From Leucosporidium creatinivorum (Eukaryota; Basidiomycota; Microbotryomycetes; Leucosporidiales; Leucosporidiaceae), in NCBI GenBank assembly GCA_001600635.1, contig BCKL01000026.1, positions 297,553 through 361,552 on the forward strand: a stretch of 64,000 nucleotides of DNA, given 5' to 3'. This document shows positions 21,781-32,687 of this stretch, one piece after another (position 1 is the first letter of the stretch; each line of letters starts with the position of its first letter). Under the pieces are notes generated by a model. The model was given only the letters and a program-made list of their open reading frames with translations. It searched no databases and had not been told where the DNA came from. A program made the translations under genes and the position numbers.

Positions 21781-21868
21781 GCCTTCATAGCTCAGTTGGG
21801 AGAGCGTACGCCTGAAGTTTCAGGTTCGCATTAGCGTAAGGTCCTTGGTTCGAACCCGAGTGAAGGCA
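21781..21868 (+). tRNA. tRNA-Phe (GAA) with intron, left copy
   Basis: Cloverleaf: acceptor GCCTTCA/TGAAGGC, D stem GCTC/GAGC, anticodon stem TACGC/GCGTA, T arm CTTGG-TTCGAAC-CCGAG and discriminator A. The anticodon loop reads CT-GAA-G followed by a 15-nt intron between positions 37 and 38 (TTTCAGGTTCGCATT). The anticodon is GAA (Phe). A TTTTT run at 21872-21876 fits a Pol III terminator, and an A-rich tract lies just upstream. Confidence 0.9.
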
Positions 21869-22305
21869 CACTTTTTGCCATCCGGCGCTTCTGATGCACT
21901 GCGGGAGGGTCTGAGAGCATTTCTTTTTGATGCTGCAGACTGCAAGATGTCTTCTTGAGCCGGAGAAGTCGACCCGAGGCCCACAGCTCACTTTTCGGAC
22001 TTCGGCGCTGGTGGATCGGTCGCTGCATTCGGCTCTCCTCCACTCGCTCGAGGTTGGGCTCGAGTGGGTCACACGCTTAGCAGACAAGGCTAAAAGCATC
22101 GAGCAGCGAATAACATCGCTCGCTCTCAGATCTCGGCGCCATGGTGCTCGCTCTCGCTGCTTGGAGAACACTGTCGACAGAGCTCGGGCTTCGTTGACTA
22201 TCAGGCTATCAAGCTATCCTCTCCTTTCACACTCTCCTTTCACACTGACCAAGCTATCCACTCTCACACCCACTTTCATACAAGCAAGCTCCTCAGAAAC
22301 CTAGC

Positions 22306-24801
22306 TCAAGGCTGCCTCTGCCATCCGCCGAGTCGGTCGACTCGCATCTGATCAATCATGGTGAGGTAGCTCGAGGGGTCTGTAGAGGGACAGAGTAAGC
22401 TAGAGCCTGTCTCAATTGACTTTCCTAACTCACAGTGGTTGAAGAGGAACGAAGGCAAGAACCGAGCGAGGCCGAATCGCACGAGGTTGAAGCCACCAGG
22501 AAGGGCGAGAATCTCTTCCCTCGGCGTCCTGTGAGGTCCAGGCTGCAGACGGTCGGAGACGATCTCGATGCGAGTCCTCGTGTGGAAGTTGTCATCCTCG
22601 ACGACGTAGTTGTCAGGCGTGTTGGTGCCCCTCGCGGGCGTGTGCTCGAGGCGGATCGTCGCGCTCGAGAGGTGAGCGAAGTTAAGAGGGCTGAGCGAGG
22701 GGAGAATGGTGCGGTTCTTCTCGTTGTCGGCGGCTCCGCTGTTGGTGACAAGGCGCAGGTCAGCCGCTGAGCTGGAGCTGAGCGAAGCAAGGAGCGACAC
22801 GAACGGAGGAGTATGAGGGCCGAAGTCGCGAGGCATGGTGACCCTCCAGAGGATGTTAGGGCGGTCGGTGGGCGCCACGAGAGACTGCAGAAGTGGTCGT
22901 GAGCAAGCGATACAGCACTCCACACTGCGCAGTGGATAGCTCACATCTTCAAACTTGTTGGCGAACTCGCCATCGCCGACGCGGAGGCCTGCGAACGTCA
23001 AATTTCGAAGGGGTCAGCAAAGAAGAAAGGCGTCGAGGGCTCTCGGGCTCACAGGAGACGGTATAAGCATCCCTCAACACGAGATGAGGACCGAGATCGC
23101 GAGGCTCGTGCAAGAATCGGGCGAAGAGGAGCGAGGCAAGACAGGCGCCGAGGGAGTGACCCTTGCGGCAGAGCGGGTCAGCTCACGGAAGATCGAGATA
23201 GAGCGAGCTAGCACACAGTGATCCAGAGAGGCACGCGATGGCCACCAGAGAGACGACTCANCTCCTCNGCGATGTTCTTGAGCGACTTGACGATTTGGCC
23301 TGCGCGCCGAGACGCGCCCTGGTCAGCTACAGAAGCTAGATTATGTCGAGCAAGGCAGCGCACCATAGCCATCGACTCCGTTCTTACTCGAAGTGAAAAG
23401 AGACGTGTAGTAGCCCTCGTGAGCCTGTCCAGCGCCGCCGCCGAGGAAGGTCGTCGCCGAGACTTTCGAGACGGTGCCGTTGACCAGAAAGTCGGCATAG
23501 CTGGTCGGCGTTGTTCCTGTGGGAGAACAGTCTCAGTCTTCAGACCCTTCCGATAAGGAGCAAGGAGGGCCCACCCTTCAAGACGAGGACGATGAAAGGG
23601 TGCTTCTCCCTGTTGCCGGGGAGACGCTCCTCCCCGGGAGGGACCACGGCGACCTGGTTGACGGGGGTGTAGAAGATGGAAGCAAAAGCACCGCCGATCG
23701 ACGCGAGGTCCGAGATGCCCTCGTAGGCGAGTCCCCAGTTCAGGGCCTACGAGAGACGACTCGGATCTCGGTCAGCGGCGCACGGTGCACTACAGAGACC
23801 ATGACTCACCTGCGCTCGGATTCTCTGCTCACTCTGAAGCAAGAGCGTGTTGGTTTGATTGATAGCTGCCTGCTGAGCTGCACCGGCGAGTCCTGGAACC
23901 GTTCCAGCGACTTGAGAAGCGTCCATGACTTTCTGGTCACTGCGCTCGTAGACGACGGAGGTCATGAGAGCGAGGGTCTTGCACACGTCGACGTCGAAGA
24001 TCCGGCGGCTTTAGTGCAGTTTGGGAGGTCAGCCGTCATGAGCTCGTTTCAGCGCAGAGCACGTCAGCACCTCACCTTTCGTCGGGCGGGAAGTCGATAT
24101 TGGCATTGAACGGCGTAGAGGTGTTCAGGCTGGGAGGGTAGGTAGTAGGAACTGTAGTAGAGAATTGATGAGCTGGGTGACCGAGCTACGGGAAGGCGAG
24201 CGGAGCGCACGCTGGTTCGAGAGAGTGAAGCGAGCGGCGTTGATGGCCGCGCGAGCTGCAGGCGAGTCGAGAATCTGAGGGTTGGCCTAGAGTGACGATA
24301 ACAGTCAGAAAAGCCAAACAGACATCTTTGCAGCATCAACTCGCCCAGTTGGCGATCGTGTAGCCTACGGGCTGTCCTCCCTGGCCGGTCACAGTCGGGT
24401 TCGGCGCCCATTTCCCAGAGATGCGATTCAAAGTCGATCCTCCGCCAAAGCTTCCAATCCAGAAGACCGTCGCGAGCAGTCCAAAGAAGATGAAGAGGAG
24501 AGGGAAGCCGACCAGACCGTAGAACGCCGAGGGAGGGCTGATGAAGAAGACGACGGGAAGGAAGAAGAGGAGGCGAGCGAAGAGGCCGATCCAGTGGAAA
24601 AGGTAGTGGACGCTGTTGGAAGTGTCAGGAGAGGATTTCAGCGCTTCCCGAGCTCGCAAAGAGTAGCAGACGAGCTCACAAGGCGGCGGGGAGCCAATCT
24701 CTGCCTTGCACGACGAGGTTTGGAGCGTAGGGGAGAGTACTCGAGATAGCAGCGAGCTCAGCAACGTGATCCTGTTGACGTTGGTTCGTAGGAGCAGCCA
24801 T
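22306..24801 (-). CDS. Membrane-anchored class 3 lipase, full-length copy
   Basis: Twelve exons on the minus strand: 24680-24801, 24345-24612, 24211-24286, 24076-24151, 23810-24008, 23575-23746, 23364-23516, 23217-23299, 23053-23161, 22945-22988, 22434-22884, 22306-22379; 608 aa. The alpha/beta-hydrolase nucleophile elbow is GHSLG (S386), preceded by VPLWIT and followed by the class 3 signature RVGDGEFANKFED. Residues about 50-100 form a strongly hydrophobic hairpin (LLFFLPVVFFISPPSAFYGL and on), so the enzyme is probably membrane-bound rather than secreted. The second intron appears to be GC-AG (donor GCGAGT at 24344). Two ambiguous bases at 23261 and 23268 fall in codons best read as Leu and Ala. 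Substrate is probably acylglycerol, by family inference. Exons from the fifth on are duplicated in the right arm. Confidence 0.85.
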
Positions 24802-25518
24802 CTTGAGCGAGTTGAAGATACGAGGCGAAGCGGCGGAAGCCAACCTTGCGAAGCTCGAAAGCTCCAACTCGGCGATCTGGGACGTCCCTTTCTGCTAATC
24901 GACTTTCGTGCAGCTCGCCCAGTAGGATGGGGGCTCTAGTCATATGGATGTGAATCCCCCACGCGAAGGCGCGCGAAAGCGTTGAATTGACGCGAATTCG
25001 CAGACTGTTCCCCATCGCCGCATCGCCGAGGCTCGGTCTTGAGCCTGTAGTCACTCATCACGGCCTTGTTGGGCACCGGTGAGCATGGCAGTGGTATGAA
25101 AGAACACGAACAGCCTCTGCGCGAGCCAGTGACCACTCGTGCAGCGCAGAGAGCTCGCGCCATTCTTCGGACTTCGCGAGTTCGCATCCTTCGCTTCTCT
25201 CTTTCTCTCGCTCTCCTCTCTGCGCCATCTTGAACGAAAGGGATATCTATGACAGTATAGGTAGTGTTGAGGAGTACTGAGAACGGCGGAGGGGTACAGA
25301 GGGGCAAGGACGAGCGACGAGACAAGCAAGCGATACGATGGGTCGCCGAAGGGAGACGAGCTAAACGAGGGAGGGGTATAAAGAGAGAGGGAGAGGGAGA
25401 GAAGCATCAACTCGAGCCCTTCTGCATCGAGTGACGGTTAAGCGAGGTGGAGGGTGGAAAGGAGAGAGGGAAAGAAGCGAAAAGAGGGTGTGGATGCTGA
25501 TCCTTTTGGGAAGGCAAG
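24802..25518. other. Lipase promoter and downstream region of the CCCH gene
   Basis: About 700 bp lie between the lipase start and the stop of the CCCH zinc-finger gene. The stretch near 25380-25480 is purine-rich (GAGAGGGAGAGGGAG). I see no gene. Confidence 0.45.
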
Positions 25519-28500
25519 TTACTTGACGCCGAGGGGAGTCATCTCCGCCGAGCGATCGATAGATAGGGAGAGGCTTCCGAGCCCCTCCATCATACCATAC
25601 TGATGATGATAATCCGTCGACGTCGAGCCCTCGCCCGTCGAACCGCCAGCGGGGACGTACTCCTGGCTCGCCTCGGTGAAGGTGAGGTCCTCCTCGTCCT
25701 CGAGACCGGTCGTGTCCCAGTCGAGGACGCCCGACTTGCGCTTGCAGGCGGACGACGTGGGGGTAACCCAGTCGCCGCCGACGGGCTGGAGGGGAGCGAA
25801 GGTCGAGTAGCTGGAGCCGGCGCCGAGGGAGGAGAGAGACGAGTTGCTGTCGGTGCGAGGGAGGAACGGCGAATAAGAGGAGGCAGACATGCGAGGGAGG
25901 CCGAGCGACGAGGTCGAGGAAGAAGTGGCGACCGAGGAGAAGGACGAGTTGCTCGGGTGACGAGCGTGAGGCGAAGGCGAGGCGGGGGCGGTAGGCGCGT
26001 AGGTGTAGTTAAGTCCTCCACCGATGGAGAAGGGTCCGCGACCAGCTCCGAAGAGAGGCGAGCTGAGTTCGAAGGCAGCCTGCGCCGAGCGAGGCGTCGA
26101 GGGGGTGGGGAGCGAGCCGAGGCGCTCGAGGCGCGACTTGGGAGGGTCTTGGAAAGTAGGAGGGACCTCGGAAGGATTCGTCGTGAACCTGCCGGGAGGT
26201 TTGAGACCGAAGCCGATCAACGGCGAGCTCGAGTCGAAGGGCGAACCTCCGAGCGCCGTCCTGCTTCCGTTGCCGCTTCCCCCGTAGCTGCTCGAGCCGA
26301 AGTCGTGGCTCAGCGTCTCGACAGGGCTGTTGAGGTACGAAGCGGTGGGCGAGATGGAGGGCGGAGTCGAAGTAGGGCCGAGGTAGTTGGCGAGAGCGGG
26401 TCCGAAGCCGCGAGTGCTAGCCTGCACGGCGGCGGCGACGGCGGTCGAGGAGGTGGTCGACATGCGGTGACCGATGCGAGAAGTAGGCTCCGCGGTAGCG
26501 ACGGGAGACGAGGAGGTGAGCGCGGCTGAGCTGGGAGCGAGCGACTCGGAGGCGGGTCCAGACGGCGTGGCGGCTCCTCCGGGGACGGTGGTGTGGATGA
26601 AGCAGCAGCGACGACCGTAAGGACACGAGCCGTGGAGCCAAAAGGTGCGGCAGACCTCCGACTTGAACTGTGAGAGAGGAGAAGCAAGGTCAGCGAGATG
26701 CTGAGACGTCGTCGAGCCAGCAACGCCGAGCTCGAGGGGAAGAACGTACCTTGGGGTGCCTCGCCACCTCGCGCACCTCGTGTTGACCATGAGCGAACTG
26801 GCACTTGGCTCCGTAGCGGCACGATCCCTTCTCCTCCCAACTCCTGCAGAGCTCCGTCTGTCGGCGAGCGAAAGCGGAAGTTAGCTCAAGTTCTCGGAGT
26901 CGGCGCTAGCTGAGTCGACGTCAAAAGTGAGTGAAGCTCACCTTGTAAAGTCCGAGCTTCCTGTTGTTGGCGCTAGGACCTCCGAGACCGGCCGCTCCCG
27001 CCATCCTCTGCTGCTGTCCTCGGATGAGAGCGAGCTTGAGGACATTGTCGGCGACACCACTCCTCGCCGGGTCCGCCGCGAGCTGAGTCGCCGCCTCGGG
27101 CGTGAGACCGTACAGCGTCGCGAGAGGGAAAGGCGAATGCATGGCGCGGTCGAAGTGAGCCGTCATCGACTGGCGGTTGGCGGCCGTGGGCGTCGAGGAG
27201 AGCGAGGCGAACGAGTGCTGGATGAACGTCTCGCGCGCTTCCGTGTAGAGGATGTCCTCGGGATCCGTCTGGTAGGCGATGGAGGAGACGGTCGAGGAAG
27301 AGGAGGAGCCGTAGGAAGGGAAGTCGCGGAGCGCCGAGGGGGAAGGAGGGAGCGAGCCGGCGGCTACATCGAAGGCGTGGGCGTAAGGCGAGCAGACGTC
27401 GACGGGAGAAGGCCCAAAGTAAGACTGGAGCTGAGCGGCGGTAGGCGAGCGCTCGATGGAGGAAGGAGCGTGAGGCGAGAAGTAGGAGTGCTGAGCCTGC
27501 GAGCTGATGCTCGACGTGCGCGAGCGCTCGGGCGAGTTGGGGTGGGAGAGAGGAGGTGTCGCAGGGAAGTAGATGTTCGAAGAGGGAGGGAAGGGGATTT
27601 GCGAGCGAGGAGGGCACCAGGAGGAGGAGGAGGCGACCGAGGACTCGGAAACGCGACGTCCTTGGTCGAGGTAGCTGGCGGCGCTGGCGTTGCTGGGCAT
27701 TTTGGTGTGCACCCTTCCCCCGTAGTTCATCGTCGTGGTGGTGGAGGGAGCCGACTCGGCCGACTGGAGCTGGAGGATGTCCTCGGCGATCGAGTAGCTG
27801 CCCTCGCCGCCGAGATTGACGAGGTTGCCCTGCTCGTCGAGCTGCCACTCGGACTCCTCCTCGCGACGAGCGTAGTCGTACTGATCTTCGGCGTGGTAGA
27901 GATCCTCCGACTGCGACATGCTGAGGTAGTCGAAGTCTTGAGTCGGCGAAGGAGCGGCGTACGACGCGACGGCCGACGGCGGCGTGGGGAGGGAAGTGAC
28001 GAGAGGCGCGAGACGAGGGTGGGAGGAGATGGGTGCACTGGTGACGGTGAGGAGAGTGGCTACCTTGGGCTTGAAGACGAAAGGTGCGGCGGTCGGAGTG
28101 AGGCTCGAGCGGAGCGCCTCGCAGAGAACGGGGATGGTCGCGCTCTTGATCCTCGGCGTCCTCTCCTCGGCGAGCGAAGTGGCAGTAGTCGCCTCCTCCG
28201 ATCCAACGCCGAGATCCTTCCCCTTGGCCGAGCCATCCGCGCTGCTCGACTCGACGCTGGCACCTTCCCTTCCTTTGTCCGACCCGAGCGCCGCTACCTC
28301 TTGCTCGCCATCATCGCTCTCAGCAGCACCCTTGTCCTCACTACCATTGTCCGCTCCTCCGTCGAACGTGAAGTGTCCCGCATGCCATCCGCCGTGGCTC
28401 CAAAGCAGAGGGGAAGGCGAAAACGTCCTCGCCGAGGGTCCAGGGGAGATGAGGCTGCTGGTGGCGAACTGGACAGCCTCCTGCTGCTCCTTCTCGTGGC

Positions 28501-28840
28501 CATCCGAGGTGTGCGCCAGAGTTACAGCGAAGAATGGAGCGGCGGAGCTGGACGAGAGTTTGTTGTCCGCCTGAGCGTCCTCCTTCGACGGCGGTGCGCC
28601 CGACGACGAGGTGCTGAGTTGGAGCGAGAGGGCGTTCTTGCGACCGGTAGGCGACGGTGAATGATGGCTGGTGGGAGGTGTAGATGTAGGAGAGTCGCTG
28701 AGGAGCTCAGAGCCTGTTTTCGAGGACGACAAGGACGCACGTCAGTGAGTGAGCGGTGAGAGGAGACCCGAGAGCGAGGCGCAGTCGTTTCTGTAGGAGA
28801 GCAAGTACAACTCACCCTGCAAAAGTTGGGCGGGCTCCAT
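25519..28840 (-). CDS. Tandem CCCH zinc-finger (TIS11/TTP-type) mRNA-binding protein
   Basis: Four exons on the minus strand: 28816-28840 (25 nt), 26942-28713, 26750-26857, 25519-26667; 1017 aa. Two C-x8-C-x5-C-x3-H fingers: C603/C612/C618/H622 and C641/C650/C656/H660, each led by a (Y/F)K-x-E-(L/V)-C motif and spaced as in TTP/Cth2 proteins that bind AU-rich elements and promote mRNA decay. The finger pair sits mid-protein, between about 600 N-terminal and 350 C-terminal residues of Ser/Pro/Ala-rich disordered sequence, much longer than the yeast Cth proteins. The first exon encodes only MEPAQLLQ. Role in mRNA turnover is inferred from the fingers. The left 339-bp inverted-repeat arm lies upstream of the start, probably in the promoter or 5' UTR. 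Confidence 0.88.
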
Positions 28841-29064
28841 GATGCTATGGTGTAGCTCTGTAGGTCTCCAAGACGGCCGTCCAAGAGGCGGGAGACGAGA
28901 CGAGGCGCGGACGAAGTGAGAGGAAGGAGGACAAGGGGCGAACGAGAGGGCAGGGGCCAACTTTGCTGAGTGTGGAGGCGAGTCGAGTTTTGGTGTGAAG
29001 TGTGTAGGTGAGGTGAAGTGGTGATGGGCAAGAGTCCAAGCTGTGTTCTTCTCCACCTCACCCT

Positions 29065-29403
29065 GCTCATCAGCTGCCCCTCACCGCTCGGCCTCCCCTC
29101 CGCTCGTTTTTGTCTCAAGCAGGGGCCGCTCGAGTCTGTGCGCTTGAGGAGGTTGAGGGAAAGGGGTCAGCCGTAGCCGACTAACTAACCGACCAAGCAT
29201 CACTCTGATTGGCTGTACTGCTGAGAGCTTCGGCGAAGAGCTGATTCGAGAAACGGCTCGGAGGGTGCAGAGTGGCTGGTAGTGAGCTCTGGAGCTCAGA
29301 AATAGCTTTCAACATTCCTTACAGCTCGCACCGGCTACTACTGAGGCGTATGCTCCTTCGCTCGACGTCTGGCACCTTTGCCGAGCTTTCTCGCCTTCGC
29401 CGA
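29065..29403 (+). repeat. Left arm of a 339/337-bp inverted repeat
   Basis: The arm runs from GCTCATCAGCTGCCCC to CTCGCCTTCGCCGA. Its reverse complement is at 32145-32481, with only a 2-bp length difference near the outer end and very few substitutions (for example one near 29383). The pair encloses about 2.7 kb that contains F-box gene d. It lies upstream of the CCCH gene. Confidence 0.9.
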
Positions 29404-29976
29404 ATCGACTCTACAGCCCTGGAGAAACAGTCTGCAACAGCTACATCAACACTCACCGATTCTGTACTTTTTGCTCACTTCCACTACATATCTCCCTGTG
29501 TGATGGGATGGCCAGAGGATCGAGCGGGGGAGGGCAGGAGGGTCTGTGCGGTTGGAGATCTGTGACGGGTCGTCGAAGCGGTGCTGAGCAAGCTGTACTC
29601 GAGCAGAAGAGTTGATTTGATGCAGAGTAGCTACTCTGTAGGCGGGCAGACGAGGAGAATGGAGCGCAGAGAAGCAACGCCGAGCGCCGAGGTCCAACAA
29701 AGGGGTTGGCTCAAGTGGCGAATGAGCGTCAAGGCGGAGTCAAATGGAGGAGTACAGAGCCAGAGCAAGTCTTTCTGACTCCTAGAGGTGTGCTCGGAGT
29801 GCTGATAAGGCGGCTCGGAAGCGCCAGCTCTCAAGCAGCGAAGCTGGCTGCTCGGCGTTCATTCTGTCGGGCACTGTAGCTTCGAGACGCTCCGGGAGTC
29901 GCAGCAAGAGCATCTGGATAGCTTTGAGCACCTTCGGCGACCCTCCTTAGCCACCTCAGCTACAGCAACTCACCCA
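29404..29976. other. Spacer upstream of F-box d, related to the arm sequence
   Basis: No gene is seen. The part near 29683-29850 (GAGCGCCGAGGTCCAACAAA..., CTGCTCGGCGTTCATTCTGT) resembles 54160-54350, which lies at the same distance upstream of F-box pseudogene f. The duplicated F-box unit therefore reaches at least 500 bp upstream of the start in these two copies. Confidence 0.5.
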
Positions 29977-30196
29977 GGTTTGGTCCGAGCTCAGCACCTT
30001 ACCTTGTGCACGCTTCAGCGCTTCAGCTCCCTCCCGCTTCGCTCTCCTCGCTCGCTTCGACTCGTCACTCGGAGGTCTAGGATCGCTCAGCAGCTCACAC
30101 GACTACTTGGAAAGCTCGCTACACCCTTCCCATTCGCCCTCCTTCGTCAGCTACAGCGCCAGCTCTCGTCAACAAGGCTCGTGCTCGATTTGCTGG
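29977..30196 (+). promoter_or_regulatory. Shared F-box promoter block, copy d
   Basis: TTGGTCCGAGCTCAGCACC is followed by the TCGCTTCGACTCGTCACTCG and CGTCAACAAGGCTCGTGCTC landmarks, ending at the ATG of gene d. Confidence 0.7.
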
Positions 30197-31764
30197 ATGG
30201 AAGGAGAGATGGAAGCTGCTCTGGGCGCTGAGAGTGGTGTAGAAGGTGAGTTTGACTCTTGGAGTGCTGCTCCTAGTGTACAGGGAGCACGAGGGAGCAA
30301 AGACGAGGGCGTTGGTCGACGCGCTGTCGGAAGGGCTAGTGATGTCGGCGGGACGGGGTGCTAAACGAGCAGACGCCCCGGCAACAGAGCAGTCAAGATT
30401 TTAAAGCATATTACTCACTCAAACTCGCTCCCACAGTTACCGCCACGGCCGTCTTGACTGCTCCGCCCCTCCCTCATCCTTCGACCGAGCTCCACCCTCA
30501 CATCCCTCCTCTTCCTGCCGAGATTCTTCAACTCATCTTCGCCGAGTTGGTACCCTACCCTACACCTCGGACTAGGAAAGCCAGTCGACGACCAGCCGAC
30601 CTCGCTCGCTGCTGCCTCGTCTCTTTGACCTTCCGTCAGCTGGCGACTCGGGAGCTTTATCGGCAGCTCGTCATCTCAGCACCCACTCGAGGCAGGGATG
30701 GTCAACTGGTCCAAGAGCCATGGGATCCCGCCGAGCGCAACCACTACATCCTGAGGGAACCGCTCTGCGCCGTTCTCCTCGCCAATCCCCCTCTGCAACA
30801 GCTGCCCCGTACCCTCATCATCGACGGCGACAAGCTGGATGACGGTCCAGAGTGCTTACCCAGCATAACCGCAATCTTGGACCTCCTCTTCCTTCTCCCC
30901 GCCCTCGAATCGCTCAGGCTCGGGACGCTTCGATCGGAGGGGCTCATCAACCACCTGGTGCGCATACTGCCGAAGCTCCGGTGCGGGAGCACGCTCTCGG
31001 AGCTCGAGCTCTGGTGCCCGGCCCCCTATCATCGAGAGGTGCGCCATGATGCGGTGGGCAAGGGCCTGTACGGGCTCAGCGGCCTTCGCCATCTCACCAT
31101 CCTGGTGCCGGTTGCCAAAGATACGCTGGAGGGCCCTCTCCCTCAGCAACTCAGGACGCTTCGCTTGGGCAGCAGCGCGTTACTGTGCGTCAACAGCCTC
31201 ACCGCCAGTTCCACCGCTTCCCTGCACTTTCTCGCCCTCGAATTCGCCCCCGACACCGATCGTAACCTCTGGCCTCACCACCGACGCCTCAAGTTTCCCT
31301 CTTCCTTCTCCATCGCCGCCTTCTTGGGACTGCAAATGCTCGACATCACCCACGCCAGTCCCGCCCATCTCCAGCAACTCTTCGCACAAGGTCCTCTCCC
31401 TCCGTCCCTGCAAGACGTCCTGATTACAGGTCAATCGGAAGGCCTCTACGCCGAACTCGACCTCGTCGCGTGCTTCCCCGCCTCCCTCCGTCGCATCACC
31501 CTCCGCTTCGACGTGCATCCTATCGACATCCTGAAGCTCGTCGAGGACTCGCGCTTCGACCATTGTCGCATCGCTTGGACCGGCAGCGGGTACCGGGCGC
31601 TGCATTTTGAGGATGAACTCGAGGCGGAGGAGACACGCATTGATGATGCAATCCTGGTGCGCCGGAGTCGCCAGAGAAGAGCTCGAGGTTTCTCGAGGGA
31701 TGGTGAACCAGGTGAAGACGGGGAGGAGGAGTGGGTCTTTGCGGATGCGCTGGGGGAGTGGTGA
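30197..31764 (+). CDS. F-box protein, paralogue d
   Basis: Exons 30197-30245 (49 nt) and 30437-31764; 458 aa. The N-terminus is MEGEMEAALGAESGVEG, the best match to the family consensus for exon 1. The F-box-like motif is IPPLPAEILQLIFAELVPY with DLARCCLVSLTFRQLATREL. Leucine-rich strands follow (LRHLTILVP, LRTLRLGS, LRRITLRFD), then the family C-terminal motif HPIDILKLVEDSRFDHC and a basic then acidic tail. Enclosed by the 337-339 bp inverted repeat. Predicted SCF adaptor; substrate unknown. Confidence 0.86.
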
Positions 31765-32144
31765 GGCTCAGAACAAGATAAAGGATGAAGGACCATGTAA
31801 ATATCGGAAGTCGGAAAGATCTTGCTTCTGAGCCCAACCTTCCTGCAGGCGGTGACCGAGAGCTTCGACGTCGGCGTTCGTTTCGCTTCCCATCTGTCGC
31901 TTCCAGTGAGGCGAGGGAGAGCAGACGGCGGTTCAATCCATTTTCAGAGCTACACTAAATATTCTGCTATATTAGCTCGTTCCGAGGTGGTCCGAGGTCG
32001 GCGCCCGTCTCAAGTCCGCCTGCTCGCGCTGGCCTCAGCTCTCTTTCCCTCCGCTTCTCTTGTCTCGCTCGAAGTGAATCATCGCTAGAAGCTCAGGACT
32101 CCCTCAACAGCTCACAAGCCTATTCGTAACTCTCGCTACACGGA
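31765..32144 (+). repeat. Downstream spacer with truncated F-box promoter copy
   Basis: From about 31985 a decayed copy of the shared promoter block is visible: GGTGGTCCGAGGTCGGCGCC, TCCGCTTCTCTTGTCTCGCT, CAACAGCTCACAAGCCTATT and TCTCGCTACAC. It stops at about 32140, exactly where the right arm of the inverted repeat begins. No F-box coding sequence follows. Confidence 0.6.
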
Positions 32145-32481
32145 TCGGCGAAGGCGAGAAAGCTCGGCGAAGGTGCCAGACGTCGAGCGAAGGAGCATAC
32201 GCCTCAGTAGTAGCCGGTGCGAGCTGTAAGGAATGTTGAAAGCTATTTCTGAGCTCCAGAGCTCACTACCAGCCACTCTGCACCCTCCGAGCCGTTTCTC
32301 GAATCAGCTCTTCGCCGAAGCTCTCAGCAGTACAGCCAATCAGAGTGATGCTTGGTCGGTTAGTTAGTCGGCTACGGCTGACCCCTTTCCCTCAACCTCC
32401 TCAAGCGCACAGACTCGAGCGGCCCCTGCTTGAGACAAAAACGAGCGGAGGGGAGGCCGAGCGGTGAGGCAGCTGATGAGC
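32145..32481 (-). repeat. Right arm of the 339/337-bp inverted repeat
   Basis: Reverse complement of 29065-29403 with a 2-bp deletion (GAGGCAGC against GAGGGGCAGC) and very few mismatches. Flanks do not show a clear target-site duplication. Confidence 0.9.
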
Positions 32482-32687
32482 TCAGTGAGGACTTCGGTGG
32501 AGATCACGGCTAGCAGTTCCAGGACGCCTTTCGCAGACCCTCCTGGCGTTCCTTGATACGTTTTCCATGTCTTCCGACTGCGAGCGTTGCATCACAAGCT
32601 ACAGAAACGTCCCCACGCCCCATCCGGCGCTCGGCGTGGACCAGCCAGCTCGGCGCGTTTCCCCCATGCCAAGCTGCACCTTCCCCA

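Larger units (their letters stand above)
20206..23800. repeat. Left arm of a 3.5-kb inverted duplication
   Basis: Reading the minus strand of this segment matches the plus strand of about 51060-54672 in the same order: the 3' two-thirds of the lipase gene, a stretch of about 430 bp that is mostly diverged, tRNA-Phe, an anonymous block and the F-box promoter. Long stretches are nearly identical (for example most of 22434-23300). Other parts, such as 21890-22200 against 52700-53010, have diverged strongly, giving a mosaic. The arms are separated by about 27 kb. Confidence 0.85.

Noticed and set aside
20206-23800. A retrotransposon or other mobile element as cause of the large inverted repeat
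   Set aside because: I found no reverse transcriptase, integrase or transposase frame in either arm. The arms consist of a host-like lipase, a tRNA and an F-box promoter.
25603-28660. Long plus-strand open frames (308 and 577 codons) opposite the CCCH zinc-finger gene
   Set aside because: They are Arg/Gly-rich antisense shadows of a Ser/Pro-rich coding exon in GC-rich DNA. The minus strand has the zinc-finger motifs and clean splice sites.
29065-32481. A DNA transposon with terminal inverted repeats
   Set aside because: No transposase frame lies between the arms, no target-site duplication is visible, and the left arm sits in the upstream region of a conserved gene. Recorded as an inverted duplication.
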